This document shows, piece after piece, positions 63,480 through 64,000 of a stretch of 64,000 bases of DNA; position 1 is the first letter of the stretch, and each line of letters starts with the position of its first letter. The stretch spans positions 620,001 through 684,000 of the forward strand of contig JAWMQL010000003.1 in the NCBI GenBank assembly GCA_033283165.1. The letters run 5' to 3'. The DNA is from JAWMQL01 sp033283165. GTDB taxonomy: Bacteria; Pseudomonadota; Gammaproteobacteria; Pseudomonadales; Halieaceae. The translations under genes and the position numbers were made by a program. A model generated the notes under the pieces. The model was not told the origin of the DNA. It did not search any database and saw only the letters and a program-made list of their open reading frames with translations.

Positions 63480-64000
63480 TCAGTTGTCCCCCGGTTCGCC
63501 AGGCGCCAACGCGCCCAGCACCTGTTCCATACCGGCGCTGCGCGACCCCTTGACCAGCACCGTGTCGCTTTCGTCAAACTGATTCTCGAGTTCCGCCAGG
63601 ACCGCCGCGCGGTCGGCAAAATAGCGGCCGCCGACACCGAATGCCTCGACCGCGGGCAGCAGTTCCTCGCCGACACCCCACAATTGATCAATACCGGCCT
63701 GGCGGGCGTACTCGCCCATCTGACGATGCAACCGGGCGCTGCCGGAACCCAGTTCCCGCATCGCCCCCAGCACCAGGGTGCGGCGTCCGGAGCACCCGGC
63801 CAGCAGATCGATGGCGGCCGACACCGAGCCGGGGTTGGCGTTGTAGCAGTCATCGACTACCCGGCAGCCACCCTGGCCGCGGCGACTTTCCAGCCGCCCC
63901 GCCACCGGTTGCACCCGGCTGAGGCCCTGGGCGATTTCTTCCAGGGTCAGTTCACAGGCCAGGCCCACGGCGATGGCGGCCAGGGCATTGGCGATATTGT
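63480..64000 (-). CDS. murF: UDP-N-acetylmuramoyl-tripeptide--D-alanyl-D-alanine ligase (partial, C-terminal part)
   Basis: Adds D-Ala-D-Ala to the cell wall precursor. Only the last 172 residues are in the window; the frame is open to the right edge at 64000. The visible part begins with NIANALAAIAVG, followed by QPVAGRLESRRGQGGCRVVDDCYNANPGSVSAAID and VLGAMRELG, typical of the end of the MurF central domain and its C-terminal domain. murE would be expected beyond the edge. Confidence 0.95.
   Translation of the reverse strand, partial: NIANALAAIAVGLACELTLEEIAQGLSRVQPVAGRLESRRGQGGCRVVDDCYNANPGSVSAAIDLLAGCSGRRTLVLGAMRELGSGSARLHRQMGEYARQAGIDQLWGVGEELLPAVEAFGVGGRYFADRAAVLAELENQFDESDTVLVKGSRSAGMEQVLGALAPGEPGDN

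Overview
The window is a GC-rich chromosomal segment of a gammaproteobacterium, probably a marine one. This rests on the gene order pilA / pilB-pilC-pilD-coaE, the ampD-ampE / nadC pair, the block murF-mraY-murD-ftsW-murG-murC-ddl-ftsQ-ftsA-ftsZ-lpxC-M23-secA, and an E. coli-type homodimeric pyruvate dehydrogenase E1. The accessory genes (PAPS-type sulfotransferases, DUF1214, SnoaL-like, many SDRs, thiamine scavenging through a TonB receptor) resemble marine Halieaceae/Cellvibrionales, but the family-level placement is inference. No rRNA, tRNA, CRISPR array, insertion sequence or phage gene was seen.

Region by region. 1-1479: the 5' part of aceE. 1.6-18.8 kb: an accessory metabolic region with two aldehyde dehydrogenases, several SDR/epimerase proteins, two sulfotransferases, a DUF1214 protein, a VOC protein, a tandem nitrilase-like protein, an MFS transporter, a GFA-type zinc protein and a SnoaL-like protein. 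Its centre is a divergent pair of operons around 11.0 kb. The rightward operon carries an SDR resembling plant chlorophyll b reductase (NYC1/NOL) directly followed by a protein resembling red chlorophyll catabolite reductase (RCCR), then an exporter-like MFS protein. This is the most unusual content of the window. 18.9-20.7 kb: a beta-carbonic anhydrase and a GAF/GGDEF-like protein whose GGDEF signature is lost while an RxxD I-site motif remains.

20.7-24.7 kb: a thiamine-salvage operon (TonB receptor, YkoF-type thiamine-binding protein, PnuT, thiamine-kinase-like protein) behind a TPP riboswitch. The riboswitch appears to work by hiding or exposing the Shine-Dalgarno sequence of the first gene. 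24.7-32.1 kb: yajQ, a ketopantoate-reductase-like gene, then a leftward unit ampD-ampE-FHA/sigma-54 activator-Ser/Thr kinase, followed by nadC and rraA. 32.2-35.4 kb: a LysR regulator and malate synthase G.

35.4-46.7 kb: a type IV pilus locus. It holds the major pilin pilA with a sigma-54 promoter and a terminator, two TMTC-like membrane glycosyltransferases and a dolichol-phosphate-mannose-synthase-like GT2 (a probable pilin or surface glycosylation set), a HAMP-like membrane protein, a second pilin, pilB, pilC, pilD and coaE. 46.7-64.0 kb: a long leftward housekeeping run from murF (cut by the window edge) through the division and cell wall genes to lpxC, an M23 peptidase, secA, argJ and mutT. 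Most genes there overlap or nearly touch.
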